From Dietzia timorensis (GTDB lineage Bacteria > Actinomycetota > Actinomycetes > Mycobacteriales > Mycobacteriaceae): 35,119 nucleotides of DNA. A program made the position numbers and the translations under genes. Positions 32,898 through 35,119 of the stretch are shown here, in pieces. The DNA lies in the NCBI RefSeq assembly GCF_020742175.1, contig NZ_DYXM01000246.1, forward strand, positions 1 through 35,119. The letters are read 5' to 3'. The stretch's first letter is position 1. The number at the start of each line of letters is the position of its first letter. Below the pieces are notes generated by a model. That model was not told the DNA's origin. It worked only from the letters and a program-made list of their open reading frames with translations, and made no database searches.

Positions 32898-35119
32898 GCG
32901 CTCCCAGCCCCTGGGAGACCCAGGCCCCCGCCGACTGACGCTCGGCGACCCCGAGCACCGACAGGGCGACGCCCGCCCCGGCGAGGACGACGACCACGGC
33001 CGGGGCCCGCAGTCGCACGGGGACGAGCGCGCCGACGGCGCCCAGGAGCAGCCCGAGGGGGCCGGCGACGACGATGCCGACGACAGCCGCGAGCAGGACC
33101 CCCATGACGAAGGGGGCTCGCCCGCCACGTGGCACGGGGGCCGGCTCCACTACCACGGCCTCGGCCTCGTCCTCCACCGCCCCCGCGCGGCGATGCAGCA
33201 CGAGCTCCAGGAGGAGCCAGAGGAGGAGCAGGGCCACCGCGGCGGCGCCCAGGCCGAGGGCCGTCCGGTGGTCGTCGTTGGGGGTGAACTCCACGCGGAC
33301 GGTCTCGGCGTCGCCCTCGGGCAGGTCGAATCCCTGCCGCCAACCGTCGACCGTCACGGGCGCCAGCTCGTCGCCGTCCTCGTCGACGGCCCGCCAGCCC
33401 TCGTTGGCGCCCTGCGTCAGGGCGAGCACCGAGTCCCCTCCCGCGCCGACGTCGATGCGCCACGACCCGGCGTGCTCGCGGGTGCTCGAGACCGAGCGCG
33501 GGGACCCGACCTCGGGGGCGGTCCAGTCCGTGGGGACGAGGGCCACGCGCTCCGGGACGAGGCCCGGGACGGCGGCGGCGGTGATGTCACCGTCCCCGGC
33601 GGGCAGGTCGCCGCAGGCCGTCGCCGGCAGCGTCTCGCCGGCGAGGAGCCGGGAGCGCTCCGCGGTGAGCGCCAGCCCGATGCTGCCGCTGCTCCGGCCG
33701 ACCGACCCGGCTGCCGTGCAGTCGAGGTCCACCTCGTCGCCTTGTCCGTCGACGCCGGGCAGGCTCACCTCGGGCGCCGACCATGCGGCTCGCCCCGGGG
33801 GCCGGGTGAAGGTCAGGTCGAGGCTGCGGGTGCGTTGGGGCGGGATGGTCAGCTCCGTGCCGGCCGGGAGGACATAGCGGTCGGAGTCGGTCTCGACGGT
33901 GACCGAGCCCGCCGACCGGGAGAGCCGGATCGTCTCGACCCGCTGCGTCCTCCCCAGGTCGAGGGAGAGGGTGGGCTCGGCCGCCCCGGTCGCCGGTGTC
34001 CACCGGGTCGCGGGGTCGCCGTCGATGGCGGCGACCGGCCAGTCGGTGAGGTCGGCCGAGCCCGCGGCATCATCCGGTGGGGTGCTGCCCTGCAGGCTCC
34101 ACGGCGCAGCGAGGAGGTCCTGGCCGGCGTCCCCGGGACGGACCCGGACCGCCGCCTGCACCCGGCTCTCGGGCAGGTCCCCGACACGGCGCACGAGGTT
34201 CGCCGGGTCCTCGCCCGCGGCGACCTCGGCCGCGGCTCGGGGGTCCCGGGTCAGCAGGACCGGCCCCTCGCCCGCGGTGATCTCCAGCCCCGTGCCGAGC
34301 TGGGGCCCACCCTCGAGCTCGACCTCCCGGACGCCGACCGGGGGCGCGTCGCCCGCGCTTCCCCGCGTCGTGAGGTCGATCGTCAGCGACCGGCGCTCCG
34401 TGCCGTCGAGCGGGACCCGCCACGTCCACGACCCCTGCGGCTTGCTGCCCTCGCGGTCGCCGACCGAGACCGACGTGATCTCCCCCAGGTCGCCGCCCCA
34501 GGCCTCGTGGACGAGGACGGCGTCGGGCTGCGCCCCCTTCGGCAGGGTCAGGGTGACCTGCTGGCGCGCCTCACCGTCCCCGCTCACCCAGGCCGTCTCG
34601 GAGTCACCGTCGACGAGGGCCGGCTCTCCCTGCCCGGCACCGCGCCAGAAGGGAGCGAAGGGGTCCGCCGCGCTCGAGCTCGTCGCCAGTCCGGTGAGGC
34701 CCCGGTAGAACCGGGTCGTCTCCCCGACGACCTCGCGCGTGCCTGCGGGGGCCAGCGCCCGGGTCCCCATCGTGCCCGGTCGCGGGTCCGACGCCGGCAG
34801 CGTCGGGCTGCTGCCCCGCGTCGGCGGACGGCCGGAGTTCAGGGCCTGCCACCGGAGGGTGTCCGTCGTGACATCGGCCTCCTGCCGCTCGCCGGTGAGC
34901 CGCATGCCGGCACCGGGCTGGAGCAGTCCGGCGGCGGTGAGGGCGAACCAGCCCTCCGGGGCGCCGTCCGTGGCGACCATCGCGTCCTCGGGGACGGCCG
35001 CAGCGGGAGCGGCAGCACCCTCCACCCGCCACAGGCTGATCTCCTCCTGCCCCTCCCCCTGGGACCAGATCTCCTCGAACCCCGGGGAGGCAGCCACCGT
35101 GGCCGAGGCACGACGGGAG
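32779..35119 (-). CDS. AftD-like alpha-(1->3)-arabinofuranosyltransferase, C-terminal part (start beyond window)
   Basis: The frame is open to the window edge, leaving at least 779 C-terminal residues. Two discoidin/F5-8C-like carbohydrate-binding modules are suggested by ALVDGDSETAWVS and AIDGDPATRWTPATG. They are followed by LTQGANEGWRAVDEDGDELA and VTVDGWRQGFDLP, which resemble the AftD/DUF3367 C-terminus near NPGW...NGW in mycobacterial AftD. The chain ends in several membrane helices (ALLLLWLLLELVL, GVLLAAVVGIVVAGPLGLLL) and a Pro/Ser-rich tail. AftD is a lipid-linked arabinofuranose transferase that branches arabinan. The N-terminal catalytic GT-C part is outside the window, so specificity is inference. 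Confidence 0.75.
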   Translation of the reverse strand, partial: SRRASATVAASPGFEEIWSQGEGQEEISLWRVEGAAAPAAAVPEDAMVATDGAPEGWFALTAAGLLQPGAGMRLTGERQEADVTTDTLRWQALNSGRPPTRGSSPTLPASDPRPGTMGTRALAPAGTREVVGETTRFYRGLTGLATSSSAADPFAPFWRGAGQGEPALVDGDSETAWVSGDGEARQQVTLTLPKGAQPDAVLVHEAWGGDLGEITSVSVGDREGSKPQGSWTWRVPLDGTERRSLTIDLTTRGSAGDAPPVGVREVELEGGPQLGTGLEITAGEGPVLLTRDPRAAAEVAAGEDPANLVRRVGDLPESRVQAAVRVRPGDAGQDLLAAPWSLQGSTPPDDAAGSADLTDWPVAAIDGDPATRWTPATGAAEPTLSLDLGRTQRVETIRLSRSAGSVTVETDSDRYVLPAGTELTIPPQRTRSLDLTFTRPPGRAAWSAPEVSLPGVDGQGDEVDLDCTAAGSVGRSSGSIGLALTAERSRLLAGETLPATACGDLPAGDGDITAAAVPGLVPERVALVPTDWTAPEVGSPRSVSSTREHAGSWRIDVGAGGDSVLALTQGANEGWRAVDEDGDELAPVTVDGWRQGFDLPEGDAETVRVEFTPNDDHRTALGLGAAAVALLLLWLLLELVLHRRAGAVEDEAEAVVVEPAPVPRGGRAPFVMGVLLAAVVGIVVAGPLGLLLGAVGALVPVRLRAPAVVVVLAGAGVALSVLGVAERQSAGAWVSQGLGALTLGVLAAALVRAGVGVPERAPDAPPGSTTGAPDPRSSP

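Overview
The window is high-GC actinobacterial DNA packed with genes on both strands. From about 1 to 25.7 kb the gene order (argC, pheT, pheS, rRNA methyltransferase, rplT, rpmI, infC, uvrA, MBL-fold hydrolase, universal stress protein, uvrB, coaE, rpsA) follows the M. tuberculosis chromosome around Rv1630-Rv1652 as I remember it. Two secreted DUF4185 proteins and a Corynebacteriales-type RpsA C-terminus also point to a mycolic-acid actinobacterium (order Mycobacteriales/Corynebacteriales). The genus cannot be fixed from the sequence.

Layout, left part. 1-8.2 kb is one long minus-strand run: infC (AUC start, long leader), rpmI, rplT, SpoU methyltransferase, pheS, pheT, thiD, argC and an unidentified partial gene, covering translation factors, thiamine salvage and arginine synthesis. 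8.5-20.2 kb holds a DUF1844 protein, uvrA (minus, Lys/Ala-rich tail), an MBL hydrolase, a DoxX-like protein with a Lys-rich tail, a HelD-type helicase, a small lipoprotein, a universal stress protein (minus) and uvrB (minus). 20.3-23.6 kb has two tandem secreted DUF4185 (GH183-like, D-arabinan hydrolase family) proteins. 23.7-26.3 kb has coaE and rpsA on the minus strand.

Layout, right part. From about 26.4 kb to the end the DNA is visibly richer in G+C and the genes no longer match the Mtb-like order: a SAM methyltransferase, then a surface-glycan locus with a UDP-glucuronate-decarboxylase-like epimerase, a DUF3068 membrane protein, a heptose-phosphate cassette (gmhB, gmhA, hddA), a membrane acyltransferase and the C-terminal part of an AftD-like arabinofuranosyltransferase. 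The change of character falls in or just upstream of rpsA, one of the most conserved genes here. The contig may therefore be an assembly chimera of two actinobacteria, or there may be a real recombination junction.

No tRNA, rRNA, CRISPR array, insertion sequence or phage gene is visible. The items most worth following are the rpsA junction, the DUF4185 pair, the infC leader with its AUC start, the heptose/AftD-like locus and the recurring -10 boxes placed 6-9 bases before start codons (leaderless transcription).
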